A stretch of 64,000 nt of DNA from Siccirubricoccus deserti (GCF_014283215.1 NZ_JACOMF010000022.1:1-64000), one strand, 5' to 3'. Positions 52,348 to 62,614 are shown, numbered from the stretch's first letter. Made by a program: numbers and translations. The notes: a model not told the origin generated them from the sequence alone.

Positions 52348-54387
52348 TTGGCCAGCCTTGCTCCCAGCCCTGACGCTCCCAATCCGGCGCTTGCGGCCCA
52401 GGCCGCGCTTCTTGCCCGGCCGGTGACGGAAGAGCGGCGGATGGCGGATGCGATCCGGGCGCTGGCGATCGACGCGGTGGAGCAGGCGAAATCCGGCCAT
52501 CCCGGCATGCCGATGGGCATGGCCGATGCGGCAACCACGCTGTTCACCAAATTCCTCAAATTCGACGCCGCCGATCCGCGCTGGCCCGACCGCGACCGCT
52601 TCGTGCTCAGTGCCGGCCACGGCTCAATGCTGCTCTACGCGCTGCTCAACCTGACCGGGCAGGAGGGCATGGGGATCGACGACATCAAGCGGTTCCGGCA
52701 ATTGCACTCGCCCGCCGCCGGTCATCCGGAATACGGCGAGCACCCGGGCATCGAGACCACCACCGGCCCCCTTGGCCAGGGGCTCGCCAATGCGGTCGGC
52801 ATGGCGCTGGCCGAGCGGCTGCTGGCGGCGCGCTTCGGCAAGTCGCTGGTCGATCACCGCACCTGGGTTATCGCCGGAGACGGCTGCCTGCAGGAAGGCA
52901 TCAGCCATGAGGCCGCGAGTCTTGCCGGGCATCTGCAACTCTCGAAGCTGACCGTCCTCTACGACGACAACAGCATCACCATCGATGGCGACACCGCGCT
53001 CTCCTTCACCGACGACACGCTGAAGCGCTTCGCCGCCTATGGCTGGGCGGTGCGGCGGGTGGATGGACATGATCCGGCCGACCTCGCCGCGGCGATGCTC
53101 TGGGCCAGCCGCAGCCGGCGCCCGACATTGCTGGCCTGCAAGACCATCATCGGCTTCTCCGCCCCGACCAAGGCCGGCACCGCCGGCAGCCACGGCAGCC
53201 CGCTTGGACCCACCGAAGCGGCGGCGGCCAAGAGCGCGCTGGGTTGGAACCATCCGCCCTTCGAGGTGCCGGATGGCCTCCGCGCCCAGTGGGAGGCCGC
53301 CGGCCGCCGCAGCGCCGGCACCCGCCGATCCTGGCTGAAGCGCCTGACCCGGCATCCGCAGCGCGAGGAATTCGAGCGCGCCATTGCCGGCCGCCTGCCC
53401 AACGCCTGGCATGAGGCGCTGGCCACGTTGCGGATCCAGACCGCCGAGCAGAAGCCGAAGCTCGCCACCCGTGTCGCCTCGCAAAAGGCGCTGGAAGCGC
53501 TGGTGCCGGCGGTGCCGGAGATGGTCGGCGGCTCAGCCGACCTCACCGGCTCGAACAATACCAATGTGAAGGGCATCCCCGCCGTTACCCCGGGGAATTT
53601 CGCCGGCCGCTACATCCACTACGGCGTGCGCGAGCACGGCATGGCGGCGGCGATGAACGGCATGGCGCTGCATGGCGGCATCATCCCCTATTCCGGCACC
53701 TTCCTGGTCTTCGCCGACTACATGCGGCCGGCCATCCGGCTGGCGGCGCTGATGCGCCAGCGGGTGATCCATGTGTTGACGCATGACAGCATCGGCCTCG
53801 GCGAGGATGGCCCGACCCACCAGCCGGTGGAGACGCTGGCCGGGCTGCGCGCCATCCCCAACCTCTGCGTCTTCCGCCCCGGCGATGCGATGGAGACCGC
53901 CGAGTGCTGGGAACTGGCGGTGAAGCGCGCCGATGGCCCGACCGTGCTGGCGCTGTCGCGGCAGAACCTCGCCGCTTTCCGCACCGACACGGGCGAGAAC
54001 CGCTGCGCCCGCGGCGGCTACGTCGTCGAGGAGGCGCCCGGCCCGCGGCAGGCGACGCTGATCGCCTCCGGCTCCGAGGTCGGGTTGGCGCTGGCGGCGC
54101 GGACGGCGCTGGAAGCGGAAGGCATCGCCACTGCGGTCGTGTCCCTGCCGTGCTGGGAACTCTTTGCCGCCCAGGACGCCTCCTACCGCGAGCAGGTGCT
54201 GGGCAGTGCATTGCGCGTCGGGATCGAGGCGGCGACCGGCTTCGGCTGGGAACGCTGGCTGGGGCCGGATGGCGTATTCGTCGGGATGACCGGCTTCGGC
54301 GCCAGCGCCCCGGCGGAGGCGCTGTTCAAGCATTTCGGCATCACCGCGGAGGCAGTGGTCGCGGCGGTGAAGAAGCGGCTAGGCTAA
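52348..54387 (+). CDS. tkt: Transketolase
   Basis: A 679-residue thiamine-diphosphate enzyme of the pentose phosphate pathway, moving two-carbon units between sugar phosphates. N-terminal ThDP domain: [57 protein letters not shown] and the GDG...N motif in [20 protein letters not shown]. The Pyr domain has [20 protein letters not shown] and [20 protein letters not shown] with the catalytic Glu in the preceding block. I choose TTG 52348 because AGGAGG sits eight bases ahead; ATGs at 52261 and 52264 lack one. gap follows after 31 bases and pgk after that, forming a central-carbon block. Confidence 0.94.
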   Translation: MASLAPSPDAPNPALAAQAALLARPVTEERRMADAIRALAIDAVEQAKSGHPGMPMGMADAATTLFTKFLKFDAADPRWPDRDRFVLSAGHGSMLLYALLNLTGQEGMGIDDIKRFRQLHSPAAGHPEYGEHPGIETTTGPLGQGLANAVGMALAERLLAARFGKSLVDHRTWVIAGDGCLQEGISHEAASLAGHLQLSKLTVLYDDNSITIDGDTALSFTDDTLKRFAAYGWAVRRVDGHDPADLAAAMLWASRSRRPTLLACKTIIGFSAPTKAGTAGSHGSPLGPTEAAAAKSALGWNHPPFEVPDGLRAQWEAAGRRSAGTRRSWLKRLTRHPQREEFERAIAGRLPNAWHEALATLRIQTAEQKPKLATRVASQKALEALVPAVPEMVGGSADLTGSNNTNVKGIPAVTPGNFAGRYIHYGVREHGMAAAMNGMALHGGIIPYSGTFLVFADYMRPAIRLAALMRQRVIHVLTHDSIGLGEDGPTHQPVETLAGLRAIPNLCVFRPGDAMETAECWELAVKRADGPTVLALSRQNLAAFRTDTGENRCARGGYVVEEAPGPRQATLIASGSEVGLALAARTALEAEGIATAVVSLPCWELFAAQDASYREQVLGSALRVGIEAATGFGWERWLGPDGVFVGMTGFGASAPAEALFKHFGITAEAVVAAVKKRLG

Positions 54388-54418
54388 ACGAACAGAAATA
54401 CGGGAAAGGACGACGATC

Positions 54419-55435
54419 ATGGCCGTAAAGGTCGCCATCAACGGGTTCGGGCGCATCGGGCGTCTGGTGTTGCGGGCCCTGATCGAGAGCGGGCGCAGCG
54501 ATGTGGAATGCATCGCGATCAACGACCTCGGCAGCGTCGAGGCGAACGCCCACCTCTTCCGCTACGACAGCGTCCATGGCCGTTTCCCCGGCGAGGTCGC
54601 GGTCGATGGCAACAAGATCATCATCACCGCCAATGGCCGCACCTATGCGCCGATCACCGTCAGCGCCGAGCGTGACCCGACCAAGGTGCCGTTCCAGGGC
54701 GTCGACGTGGCGCTGGAATGCACCGGCATCTTCGCCAGCAAGGAAAAGGCCTCGGCGCTGATCACCGCCGGCGCCCGCAAGGTTATCATCTCGGCGCCCG
54801 GCGACAATGCCGATGCGACCATCGTCTATGGCGTGAACCACCAGACGCTGACCAAGGAGATGACCGTCATCTCCAATGCGTCCTGCACCACCAACTGCCT
54901 GGCGCCGGTCGCCAAGGTGCTGCACGACAATTTCGGCATCCTGCGCGGCTACATGGTCACCATCCACGCCTACACCGGCGACCAGAACACCGTCGACACG
55001 CTGCACAAGGACCTGCACCGCGCCCGCGCCGCGGCGGTCTCCGCCATCCCGACCAGCACTGGCGCGGCCAAGGCCGTCGGCCTGGTGCTGCCGGAGCTGA
55101 AGGGCAAGCTGGACGGCACCGCCATCCGCATCCCGACGCCGAATGTCTCCCTGGTCTCGCTCGACGTGAACCTGAAGAAGGAAGGCGTGACGAAGGAGGA
55201 CATCAACGCGGCGATGAAGGCGGCCTCCGAGGGCGCGCTGAAGGGCATCCTCGCCTACAACACCGCGCCGCTGGTCAGCATCGACTTCAACCACAACCCG
55301 GCCAGCAGCACCTTCGATGCCACCCAGACCGCGGTGGTTGATGGCGCGATGGCGCGGGTGATGAGCTGGTACGACAATGAGTGGGGCTTCTCCAACCGGA
55401 TGAGCGACACCGCGGCGCTGTTCGGCTCGCTCTGA
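54419..55435 (+). CDS. gap: Glyceraldehyde-3-phosphate dehydrogenase
   Basis: A 338-residue phosphorylating GAPDH. The NAD(P)-binding start is [19 protein letters not shown]; catalytic Cys156 is in SNASCTTNC and His183 in [11 protein letters not shown]; the C-terminus ends [13 protein letters not shown]. Asp36 in AINDLGS favours NAD over NADP. The ribosome-binding site AAAGGA precedes ATG 54419. It lies 31 bases after tkt and 110 before pgk, on the same strand; a strong hairpin occupies the gap to pgk. Confidence 0.97.
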   Translation: MAVKVAINGFGRIGRLVLRALIESGRSDVECIAINDLGSVEANAHLFRYDSVHGRFPGEVAVDGNKIIITANGRTYAPITVSAERDPTKVPFQGVDVALECTGIFASKEKASALITAGARKVIISAPGDNADATIVYGVNHQTLTKEMTVISNASCTTNCLAPVAKVLHDNFGILRGYMVTIHAYTGDQNTVDTLHKDLHRARAAAVSAIPTSTGAAKAVGLVLPELKGKLDGTAIRIPTPNVSLVSLDVNLKKEGVTKEDINAAMKAASEGALKGILAYNTAPLVSIDFNHNPASSTFDATQTAVVDGAMARVMSWYDNEWGFSNRMSDTAALFGSL

Positions 55436-55445
55436 TTGCTCCGTG

Positions 55446-55481
55446 CGCCATCATGCCCAGGCTTGGCCTGGCATGATGGCG
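55446..55481 (+). promoter_or_regulatory. Strong gap-pgk intercistronic hairpin
   Basis: CGCCATCATGCC at 55446-55457 pairs perfectly with GGCATGATGGCG at 55470-55481, and the inner bases (AGG/CCT) add three pairs past a one-base bulge. No T run follows. Such stems between cistrons often protect or process mRNA or attenuate the downstream gene; it could also work as a weak terminator. Confidence 0.7.
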
Positions 55482-55545
55482 GCGCCAGGAGAGCTGGCCG
55501 GGTCTAGCCCGGCCTGACGATGATACCGCCGGAGGACGCGCCCGC

Positions 55546-56742
55546 ATGCCCCGTTTCCGCACGCTCGATGACCTGGATCCCCGCGGCAAGCGGGTGCTGC
55601 TGCGCGCCGATCTGAACGTCCCGGTGCGGGATGGCCGCATCACCGACCGCACCCGGATCGAGCGGCTTTGCCCCACCATCCGCGAGCTGGCGGAGAAGGG
55701 GGGACGGGTCATCGTCTGCAGCCATTTTGACCGGCCCAAGGGCAAGCGCGTGCCGGAGATGTCGCTGCGGCCGATGGCCGAGGCGCTCGCCGCCGTGCTC
55801 GATCGGACGGTCGGCTTCGCCGACGACTGCGTCGGACCGGAGGCGGAGGCCGCGGTGGCGAAGCTTGCCGATGGCGAGGTGCTGCTGTTGGAGAACACCC
55901 GCTTCCACGCCGGCGAGGAGAAGAACGACCCGGCGCTGGCCGCTGGCCTGGCGAAGCTGGCGGATGTCTTCGTCAACGACGCCTTCTCTGCGGCGCATCG
56001 CGCCCATGCCAGCACCGAAGGCGTGGCGCGGCTGCTGCCAAGCTATGCCGGTCGGCTGATGCAGGCCGAGCTGGAGGCGCTGGACGCCGCGCTCGGCAGC
56101 CCGAAGCGCCCGGTGGTCGCCATCGTCGGCGGCGCCAAGGTCAGCACCAAGCTCGACCTGCTGGGCAATCTGTCGAAGCGGGTGGACGTGCTGGTCATCG
56201 GCGGCGCCATGGCGAATACCTTCCTTGCGGCGCAGGGCCATAAGATGGGCAAGTCGCTGCAGGAAGCCGAGATGCATGACACCGCCCGGCAGATCCTGGA
56301 GCAGGCGAAGTCCGGCCGTTGCGAGATCCTGCTGCCGTCCGACCTCGTCGTCGCCGCCACCTTCGCCGAGCATGCGCCAACCCGTACCGTCGGGGTCGAT
56401 GCGGTGCCGTCCGACATGATGGCGCTCGACATCGGCCCGGATACGGTGGCGGCGATCGAGGCGCGGCTGCGCCAGGCTGCGACATTGGTCTGGAACGGTC
56501 CGGTCGGCGCCTTCGAGACCCCTCCCTTCGATGCGGCGACGGTCGAGATCGCCGCATCGGTGGCCGGTCTCACCCAATCCGCCGGGCTGGTGTCGATCGG
56601 TGGCGGCGGCGATACCGTCGCGGCGCTGAAGCATGCCGGGGTGGCGGAGCGGATGACCTATGTCTCGGCCGCCGGGGGAGCCTTCCTTGAATGGCTGGAA
56701 GGCAAGACCCTGCCCGGCGTGGCGGCGCTGGAGACCGCCTGA
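55546..56742 (+). CDS. pgk: Phosphoglycerate kinase
   Basis: A 398-residue kinase forming ATP from 1,3-bisphosphoglycerate. Diagnostic blocks: [117 protein letters not shown] and the final [10 protein letters not shown] near the C-terminus. The family's usual HxRPKG reads FDRPKG here, with His one residue earlier. ATG 55546 has GGAGGACG ahead. Last gene of the tkt-gap-pgk group; no fba follows in the window. Confidence 0.97.
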   Translation: MPRFRTLDDLDPRGKRVLLRADLNVPVRDGRITDRTRIERLCPTIRELAEKGGRVIVCSHFDRPKGKRVPEMSLRPMAEALAAVLDRTVGFADDCVGPEAEAAVAKLADGEVLLLENTRFHAGEEKNDPALAAGLAKLADVFVNDAFSAAHRAHASTEGVARLLPSYAGRLMQAELEALDAALGSPKRPVVAIVGGAKVSTKLDLLGNLSKRVDVLVIGGAMANTFLAAQGHKMGKSLQEAEMHDTARQILEQAKSGRCEILLPSDLVVAATFAEHAPTRTVGVDAVPSDMMALDIGPDTVAAIEARLRQAATLVWNGPVGAFETPPFDAATVEIAASVAGLTQSAGLVSIGGGGDTVAALKHAGVAERMTYVSAAGGAFLEWLEGKTLPGVAALETA

Positions 56743-56969
56743 AACCGGCCGCTCCGGTGCCGGGGTTTGACTTGGCCGGAGCACGGCTGCCACTCTCGCC
56801 GCAATACTGACCGGGCAGCCGCCATCGCGCTGCAGGGCCTCCAGCCTTGAGGATGGCGCATGGGCGACGATTGGGTGCTTCACCGGCTAGCCGGGGCGGG
56901 ATGGCTTTGCGCCGCCGCCGCCGCTGTGGAACAGATGTCGTCCCGTGTCCTGTCCGGAGCGACCTGACC

Positions 56970-57737
56970 ATGCCCGCCTTCGTGCCTCCCGGCGTCATCG
57001 GCCACAACCGCACCATCGTCACCCCGCATTACGCCGTGCTGCCGCCCGACGGGATGTTCCCGAGCCTGCTGCCCGGCCTGCGTGATGCCACGGTGTTCTT
57101 CCAGGCGACGCCGCTGATGGGCGCCCGCTTCGCGCAAGGCCGGTTGGAGGTGGCGCCCGGTGGCGGCACCACCACGCCGCGGGACGACGGGCTGGAGCAC
57201 TTCTTCTACGTCCTGGACGGCACGCTGGAGGTCGCCGCCGGTGGCACCACCCAGCGGCTGGAGGCCGGCGGCTTCGCCTATATCCCTGGCGGCACCGCCT
57301 ATGGCTTCCGCAACGCCGGCGCCGCCCCTGCGCGGGCGAGCTGGCTGAAGCGCCGCTACGTCGTCGCCCCCGGCATCGCCGCGCCGAAGCCCCGCTTCGG
57401 CAGCCGGGTGGAGACGCCGGTCAGCCGCGTCGATGATAGCGGACGCTGGCGGCAGTACCTGCTCGGCACTGCCGATCTCTCGATGGATTTCGAGATGAAC
57501 ATCATGGGCTTCGGGCCGGGCACGCATTTCCATTGCGTCGAGACCCATGTCTTCGAGCACGGGCTGGTCATGCTGGAAGGGCAGGGGCTGCAGCTGCTGA
57601 ACCGCGACTGGCACGAGCTCTGGACCGGCGATTTTGTCTGGATGGGCAGCTTCGTGCCGCAGCAATTCTACTGCACCGGCTGGAGCGGCGCCGCCTATCT
57701 TCTGTACAAGGACGTCAACCGGGACGTGCCGTTATGA
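56970..57737 (+). CDS. (S)-ureidoglycine aminohydrolase (bicupin)
   Basis: A 255-residue double cupin of the UGHY/AllE type, which converts (S)-ureidoglycine to ureidoglycolate and ammonia in purine (allantoin) breakdown. The N-terminus PAFVPPGVIGHNRTIVTPHY is typical. Cupin 1: GLEHFFYVLDGTLEVAAGG. Cupin 2 carries the Mn ligands in PGTHFHCVETHVFEHGLVML with a Glu and three His, and ends QQFYCTGWSGAAYLLYKDVN. ATG 56970 is chosen because similarity begins there; an extension to 56847 is arginine-rich and unlike the family. Its stop overlaps the next ATG (ATGA). No other allantoin genes are in view. Confidence 0.92.
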   Translation: MPAFVPPGVIGHNRTIVTPHYAVLPPDGMFPSLLPGLRDATVFFQATPLMGARFAQGRLEVAPGGGTTTPRDDGLEHFFYVLDGTLEVAAGGTTQRLEAGGFAYIPGGTAYGFRNAGAAPARASWLKRRYVVAPGIAAPKPRFGSRVETPVSRVDDSGRWRQYLLGTADLSMDFEMNIMGFGPGTHFHCVETHVFEHGLVMLEGQGLQLLNRDWHELWTGDFVWMGSFVPQQFYCTGWSGAAYLLYKDVNRDVPL

Positions 57738-58027
57738 GCGCCACCACCGAGCAGGCTCCCACGCCAGCGAACATGATGCGTCCGGCCGGCAATGCGGATG
57801 CGGCGAGGCTGGCGTGGCCTGACGCACCTGCCGCATTGCTGCCGGCGACCGGCCCGCTGGCCGCATTGGCCGAGGGCTGGCGGCGGGTTGCCGCGGGGCT
57901 TCTGCTTGGCTTGGTGCAGGTGGCGCCGTCGCATGTGCTGCCGCGGGGGCGCTGGAGCTTCGTACAGGCCGGCTACGCCGCCCGGCATCGCGACCATCTG
58001 CGGATGATGCGGCGCGACGCGGCATGA
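57734..58027 (+). CDS. Unknown 97-residue protein in ureide operon
   Basis: A small protein with an Ala/Pro-rich N-terminal half (MSATTEQAPTPANMMRPAGN) and a C-terminal half with one amphipathic or membrane-associated helix (GWRRVAAGLLLGLVQVAPSH) and a basic end (GYAARHRDHLRMMRRDAA). I do not recognise a family. It is almost certainly real: its ATG overlaps the upstream stop, its TGA overlaps the next ATG, and it keeps genomic codon bias. The location between a ureidoglycine enzyme and a MetX-like hydrolase suggests an accessory part in the same pathway (inference). Confidence 0.75.
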   Translation: MSATTEQAPTPANMMRPAGNADAARLAWPDAPAALLPATGPLAALAEGWRRVAAGLLLGLVQVAPSHVLPRGRWSFVQAGYAARHRDHLRMMRRDAA

Positions 58028-59037
58028 ACTGGCCAGTCACCGAAGGCCGCTTCGCGCTCGGCGACCTGCCGCTGCACAAGGGCGGCACGCTGCCGGGGGC
58101 GGAGATCGTCTGGCGGGCGCATGGCACGCTCTCTCCGCTGCGCGACAATGTCGTGGTCTATCCGACCAGCTATGGCGCGCAGCACCCGGACCTCGAATGG
58201 CTGATCGGGCCGGATGGCATCCTCGACCCGACGCGCTGGTTCATCGTCATCCCCAACATGTTCGCGGGCGGCCTGTCCTCCTCCCCCTCCAACACCGCGC
58301 CCTGGCCGGCGCTGGTGACCGCCTGGGACAATGTCGCGGCGCAGCGCCGGCTGCTGCGGGAGATCTGGAGGATCGAGCGCCTGCGCGCGGTCTATGGCTG
58401 GTCGATGGGGGCGCAGCAGGCCTACCATTGGGCGGCCGCCTTCCCAGAGGCGGTGGAGCGCATCGTGGTGAACTGCGGCAGCGCCCGCACCAGCGTGCAC
58501 AACCAGGTCTTTCTGCGCGGGCTGATCGCCACCCTGGAAGCCGCGCCGGAATACGACGGCACCGCGCTGTTTTCCGCCCAGCCGCGCGCCGCGTTGCGCG
58601 CCTTCGGCCGGATCTATGCCGGCTGGGCGCTGAGCCAGGATTTCTACCGCGCCGGGCTGCACCTCTCGGCCCTCGGCGCCCCCGACCTCGAGACCTTCCT
58701 GCGGACCGACTGGGAGGAACGCTTCGGCCGTCGTGCCGCCGCCGATCTGCTGGCCCAGCTCCGCTGCTGGGATGCCGGGGACATCGCCGATACGCCGCGC
58801 CACGGTGGCGACCTCGCCGCCGCACTCGGCGCGATCGAGGCGCGGGTGCTGCTGATGCCCTCGGAGACCGATCTCTATTTCCGCGTTGCCGACAATGCCG
58901 CGGAGCTGCCGCATCTGCGGCATGGAAGGCTGCAGCCGATCCCGAGCATCTGGGGCCACCGCGCCGGCAACCCGGCGCCGAACCCGGCGGATGCCGCCTT
59001 CATCCGCGCCGCGGTCCGGGCCTTCCTCGACGGCTGA
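58024..59037 (+). CDS. MetX-like alpha/beta hydrolase
   Basis: A 337-residue alpha/beta-fold protein of the homoserine O-acetyltransferase-like family. The nucleophile elbow is VYGWSMGAQQAYHWAAAFPE (Ser in GWSMG near residue 126); the strand-turn NVVVYPTSYGAQHPDLEWLI and IVIPNMFAGGLSSSPSN are characteristic. The acid and His are likely in LLMPSETDLYFR and SIWGHRAGNP. The GxSMGG of true MetX is GWSMGA, so a hydrolase or a different acyl transfer is likely, not methionine synthesis. ATG 58024 overlaps the stop of the 97-residue protein gene. Similar hydrolases occur beside ureide and amide catabolic genes. Confidence 0.87.
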   Translation: MNWPVTEGRFALGDLPLHKGGTLPGAEIVWRAHGTLSPLRDNVVVYPTSYGAQHPDLEWLIGPDGILDPTRWFIVIPNMFAGGLSSSPSNTAPWPALVTAWDNVAAQRRLLREIWRIERLRAVYGWSMGAQQAYHWAAAFPEAVERIVVNCGSARTSVHNQVFLRGLIATLEAAPEYDGTALFSAQPRAALRAFGRIYAGWALSQDFYRAGLHLSALGAPDLETFLRTDWEERFGRRAAADLLAQLRCWDAGDIADTPRHGGDLAAALGAIEARVLLMPSETDLYFRVADNAAELPHLRHGRLQPIPSIWGHRAGNPAPNPADAAFIRAAVRAFLDG

Positions 59038-59125
59038 AGCCTCCCGCGGCGCGGTGCGATTTCGTTACACGCTCCGCACCCTCGCTGCTGCTACGCTCGC
59101 GCCGATCCGGGAAAGCGCGCCGCGC

Positions 59126-59950
59126 ATGATCACCATCCTGCAGATTTCCGACGCCCATCTCTCACCGCGCAGCCCGCTGTTCCAGGATAATCTGGCGGAG
59201 ATCGCCGCCTGGGCCGCGGCGTCGCCGCCCGACCTCGTGATTGCCAGCGGCGATCTTTCGCTGGATGGCGCCGGCCAGGCGGAGGATCTGAAATTCGCCG
59301 CCGGGTTGCTGCGCGCCCTGCCGGCGCCGCTGCTGGCCATCCCCGGCAACCACGATGTCGGCAGCCATCCCCGCACCATGCCGCGCCAGCCGGTGGATGC
59401 GGCACGGCTCGCCCGGTTCCGTGCCCTGGTCGGCGCGGATCGCTGGCTGCGCGACCTGCCGGGCTGGCGGCTGGTCGGGCTCGACACCGAGATCATGGGC
59501 ACCGGCCTGCCCGACGAGGCAGAGCAGGCCGGCTTCATTGCCATGGCCACCACCGGCATCGGCGACCGTCGCCTTGCCCTGTTCCTTCACAAGCCGGTCT
59601 TCGTGACCGCGCCGGAGGAGCCGGTCTTCGACTACTGGTCCGTCCCGCCCGCCGCCCGGTCCACCCTGGCGCCGCTGCTCGGCCACCCTGCGCTGCGGCT
59701 GGTCGCCTCCGGCCATCTGCATCTGCATCGGGAGGAGATTCACGGCGCCGTACGCTACGCCTGGGCGCCGGCGCTCTCCTTCGTGGTGGCGCCCGAGGAC
59801 CAGCCCGGGCTGCCGGGTGAGCGCCCCTGCGGCGCGCTGCTGCACCGGCTGCACGCCGACCATGTGGAGACCAGCCTGCTCTCGCCGCCCGGGCTGCGGC
59901 GCCACTGGATCAACGACATCCGCGACCTGACCTATCCGCGCGGCGGGTAG
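59126..59950 (+). CDS. Calcineurin-like metallophosphoesterase
   Basis: A 274-residue class III metallophosphoesterase. The five metal-site motifs are present in order: ISDAHL (residues 7-12), ASGDLSLDG, PGNHDVG, LFLHKP and ASGHLHLHREE. The form resembles CpdA/Icc-type phosphodiesterases acting on cyclic nucleotides or other phosphodiesters, but the substrate cannot be read from sequence. ATG 59126 is the first start that keeps the family N-terminus MITILQISD; its ribosome-binding site is weak (GGGAAAG). It is 88 bases downstream of the MetX-like gene on the same strand. A palindromic repeat follows its stop. Confidence 0.93.
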   Translation: MITILQISDAHLSPRSPLFQDNLAEIAAWAAASPPDLVIASGDLSLDGAGQAEDLKFAAGLLRALPAPLLAIPGNHDVGSHPRTMPRQPVDAARLARFRALVGADRWLRDLPGWRLVGLDTEIMGTGLPDEAEQAGFIAMATTGIGDRRLALFLHKPVFVTAPEEPVFDYWSVPPAARSTLAPLLGHPALRLVASGHLHLHREEIHGAVRYAWAPALSFVVAPEDQPGLPGERPCGALLHRLHADHVETSLLSPPGLRRHWINDIRDLTYPRGG

Positions 59951-59957
59951 GGCAGGC

Positions 59958-59985
59958 TCAGGCTGACCATATTCGGTTAGCCTGA
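59958..59985. repeat. Palindromic repeat, copy 2
   Basis: TCAGGCTGACC-ATATTC-GGTTAGCCTGA is an 11-base inverted repeat with one G/T pair, nearly the same as the stem at 52016-52042. It starts eight bases after the metallophosphoesterase stop, so it may act as a bidirectional terminator against the convergent EamA gene. Confidence 0.7.
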
Positions 59986-60054
59986 AGCTCATGCTCCAGT
60001 GCTGCAGCCGCGCCAGGCACTCGGAGGCCGTGACTCAACGGCCCCTGGCCGGCC

Positions 60055-60918
60055 TCACCGTCGCGCCTGGAACAGCACCGCCAGCCCGGTCAACGTCACC
60101 GCTCCGCCGGCGAGATCGGTCCAGGCCAGGCGCTCTCCCAGCAGCGCCCAGCCGAACACCGCGGCCAGCGGCGGGGCCAGCAATTGCAGCGCCGCCGCGG
60201 TTGCCGGCGGCAGCCGCTTCAGCATGACGAAATACAGCGCATAGCCACCCACCCCGACCACCAGCACGCCATAGAGCAGGGACAGCGCCGCGGTCAGGCT
60301 CGGCACGCCGGGCAACCGCGGCTCCAGCAGGCCCGCCAGCAGCAGCAGGGTCACCGCCGCCACCGTGGTCTGGCCGAAATTGGCGGTCCAGGCATCCACC
60401 CGGCCGCGCGCCGGGGCGAAGCACAACAGGCCGACCGCCTGGCTCAGCGCCCCGCCCAGCGCCAGCAGCACCGCCCAGCCCTCCGCCGCATGGAAATCGC
60501 CGAGCCCGCGCCCGGCGCCCAGTACCGCGACGCCAAGCCAGCCGAGCCCCAGCCCCGCCCAGGCCAGCGGCGGCACCCGCTGGCGAAGCACCAGCGCTTC
60601 CCCCGCCGCGACGAAGAGCGGAGCGGTCGAGGAGAGCAGCGCCACCAGCCCGGAGGGCAACACCGCCGAGGCCATCCAGGCCGGCGCCAGATACCCCGCC
60701 GTGCCGAAGACTCCCATTGCCGTCAGCCGGGCGATATCGCCGCGCTGCGGCAGCCGCACCCCGCGCACTGCCAGCACCAGGGCCAGCACCGGCACCACCA
60801 GGGCAAAGCGCGCCGCGACGCCCCAGAGCGGCGGCCATTCCGGGACCAGCCCCTTGATGGCGGTGAAGGCCGAAGCCCAGATCGCCACGAACAGCAGCCC
60901 AAGGCCGAACCCAGCCAC
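60055..60918 (-). CDS. EamA/DMT-family permease
   Basis: A 287-residue inner-membrane protein with ten predicted helices in two EamA repeats (first starting GLLFVAIWASAFTAIKGLVP, second starting WAVLLALGGALSQAVGLLCF). The family exports metabolites such as amino acids or nucleosides; the substrate is not predictable. The start is GTG 60918 (VAGFGLGLLFVAIW), with GGGGGTAG upstream. It is convergent with the metallophosphoesterase and lies downstream of folD on the same strand with a 135-base gap. Confidence 0.9.
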   Translation of the reverse strand: MAGFGLGLLFVAIWASAFTAIKGLVPEWPPLWGVAARFALVVPVLALVLAVRGVRLPQRGDIARLTAMGVFGTAGYLAPAWMASAVLPSGLVALLSSTAPLFVAAGEALVLRQRVPPLAWAGLGLGWLGVAVLGAGRGLGDFHAAEGWAVLLALGGALSQAVGLLCFAPARGRVDAWTANFGQTTVAAVTLLLLAGLLEPRLPGVPSLTAALSLLYGVLVVGVGGYALYFVMLKRLPPATAAALQLLAPPLAAVFGWALLGERLAWTDLAGGAVTLTGLAVLFQARR

Positions 60919-61053
60919 GGCCGCTACCCCCGCAGCGACGGAGCGCGCCAGCCGGCGCGATCAGCGGCTGCCCGGGCGCATGGCCCCGGCGCCGCCCATC
61001 CGCCCGCGCAAGCGACATGCTCCATCGAGGGCAATCCTCCGATCCAGGCGGTG

Positions 61054-61902
61054 CTAGGTATGCCCCCGGCGCGCCAGCGCGGCTTCCAGCGTATTCTCCA
61101 GCAGGCAGGCAATGGTCATCGGCCCGACGCCGCCCGGCACCGGGGTGATGGCGGCGGCGCGCGGCAACGCCTCGGCGAAGGCGACGTCGCCGACCAGCTT
61201 GCCGGCGGCATTGCGGTTGATGCCGACGTCGATGACGATGGCGCCTTCCCCGACCCAATCACCGCGCACCAGCTCCGGCTTGCCGACGGCGGCGACCAGG
61301 ATCTCCGCCCGGCGGCATTCGGCGGCCAGATCCCGGGTATTGGAATGCACCATGGTCACGGTGCAGTCGGCGTCCAGCAGCAGCTGCGCCATCGGCCGTC
61401 CGACGATCTGGCTGCGGCCGAGCACCACCGCCCGGGCGCCGCGGAGGGTCGCCCCGGCCTCCCGCAGCAGGTGCATCACGCCCTTCGGCGTGCAGGGCAC
61501 CAGCCCATGCTGCCGGGTGACGAGCTTGCCGGCATTCACCGTGTGGAAGCCATCCACATCCTTCGCCGGATCGATGGCGGCGATCACCATCTCCGGGCGG
61601 ATCTGCGGCGGCAGCGGCAGCTGCACCAGGATGCCATCCACCGCCGGGTCGATGTTGAGGTTCTCGACCAGCATCAGCAGATCGGATTCCCGCGCCTCGG
61701 CCGGCAGGTGGATGGTCGAGCTGTCGAAGCCCGCGGCCAGCGCGGCGCGGTCCTTGTTGCGGACATAAACGCCACTGGCCGGGTCCTCGCCCACCCGCAC
61801 CACGCGCAGGCCGGGGCGGAAATGCAGGCCGGCGATGCGGGTGGCGAGGCCGGCGCGCAGCCGCTCTGCCACCGCCTTGCCGTCGATGATGCGGGCGGTC
61901 AT
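61054..61902 (-). CDS. folD: Bifunctional methylene-THF dehydrogenase/cyclohydrolase
   Basis: A 282-residue FolD interconverting 5,10-methylene-, methenyl- and 10-formyl-THF. The catalytic YxxxK is in [12 protein letters not shown] (Lys near residue 54), followed by [67 protein letters not shown] and the C-terminal [19 protein letters not shown]. It can supply 10-formyl-THF, the cofactor of the formyltransferase-fold protein at 39607-40413. The ATG overlaps the stop of the DUF167 gene (ATGA); with yggT it forms a three-gene operon. Confidence 0.97.
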   Translation of the reverse strand: MTARIIDGKAVAERLRAGLATRIAGLHFRPGLRVVRVGEDPASGVYVRNKDRAALAAGFDSSTIHLPAEARESDLLMLVENLNIDPAVDGILVQLPLPPQIRPEMVIAAIDPAKDVDGFHTVNAGKLVTRQHGLVPCTPKGVMHLLREAGATLRGARAVVLGRSQIVGRPMAQLLLDADCTVTMVHSNTRDLAAECRRAEILVAAVGKPELVRGDWVGEGAIVIDVGINRNAAGKLVGDVAFAEALPRAAAITPVPGGVGPMTIACLLENTLEAALARRGHT

Positions 61903-62219
61903 GCAAGACTCTCCAGCCTGGCGCCAAGGGCGGCGGGGTCGCCCGCCACCTGCAGTGTCTTCTCCCGCGCCGCGGCACCATGGAGCAATTGCACGGCGGA
62001 AGGCGCGACGCTCAGCGCCTCGGCCAGGGCGATGCAGGCGGCGCGGCTGGCCTTGCCATCCTCCGGTGCCTCGGTAACGGCGATCCTGAGGCGCGGGCCA
62101 TCGGCGGCCGCCCCACCCGGGCCGGGAATGATGCCGCCGAGGCCGGCCCGGTGCGCGCGCGGCTGCACCTTTACCCGCACCGCGACACCGTTGCCTTCAG
62201 CGCGCCACCAGCCGGTCAA
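61899..62219 (-). CDS. DUF167 (YggU) family protein
   Basis: A 106-residue protein of the YggU/DUF167 fold: [18 protein letters not shown] at the N-terminus, [20 protein letters not shown] and [10 protein letters not shown] with the AxxxGKAN-like centre reading PEDGKASRA, then [16 protein letters not shown]. Function is unknown; the gene is commonly next to yggT and folD-type genes. Both its ends overlap neighbours by four bases. Confidence 0.92.
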   Translation of the reverse strand: MTGWWRAEGNGVAVRVKVQPRAHRAGLGGIIPGPGGAAADGPRLRIAVTEAPEDGKASRAACIALAEALSVAPSAVQLLHGAAAREKTLQVAGDPAALGARLESLA

Positions 62220-62527
62220 AAATACAGCCCCGACCGGATCAGCGAATTGGCGATGGCGCCGAGTAGCAGCTTCGCCGCCGAGATCAGCAGCAGCACCGCC
62301 AGCGGCGCCAGATCGATCGGGCCGAGGTTGGGCAGCACCCGGCGCAGCCGATTGAACAGCGGCTCCGTCACCCGGTAGAGGAAATCCGCCACCGTCCAGA
62401 CGATACGGTTACGGGTGTCCAGCACCCCGAACTGAATCAGCATCTGCACGATGACGGCGAGCAGCACCGCCCACCACAGCAGGTCCAGCACGGCGCTGGC
62501 CAGGTAAAACACCACATCCAGGAACAT
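62216..62527 (-). CDS. YggT family membrane protein
   Basis: A 103-residue protein with two hydrophobic segments (residues 9-32 LASAVLDLLWWAVLLAVIVQ and about 72-92 LAPLAVLLLISAAKLLLGAI) separated by the conserved loop VADFLYRVTEPLFNRLRRVL followed by P. The family is linked to osmotic shock tolerance and membrane-proximal cell division complexes, without a defined biochemical role. It is the first gene of yggT-DUF167-folD. Confidence 0.93.
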   Translation of the reverse strand: MFLDVVFYLASAVLDLLWWAVLLAVIVQMLIQFGVLDTRNRIVWTVADFLYRVTEPLFNRLRRVLPNLGPIDLAPLAVLLLISAAKLLLGAIANSLIRSGLYF

Positions 62528-62614
62528 CAGGCCAACCCCGCCGGTGACGCGGCCGCAACCTAGTAAGTGCCGGGGGCGGGGGCAAGCGCGAGCAGAAAAT
62601 AGGTCCGGGGCAGC

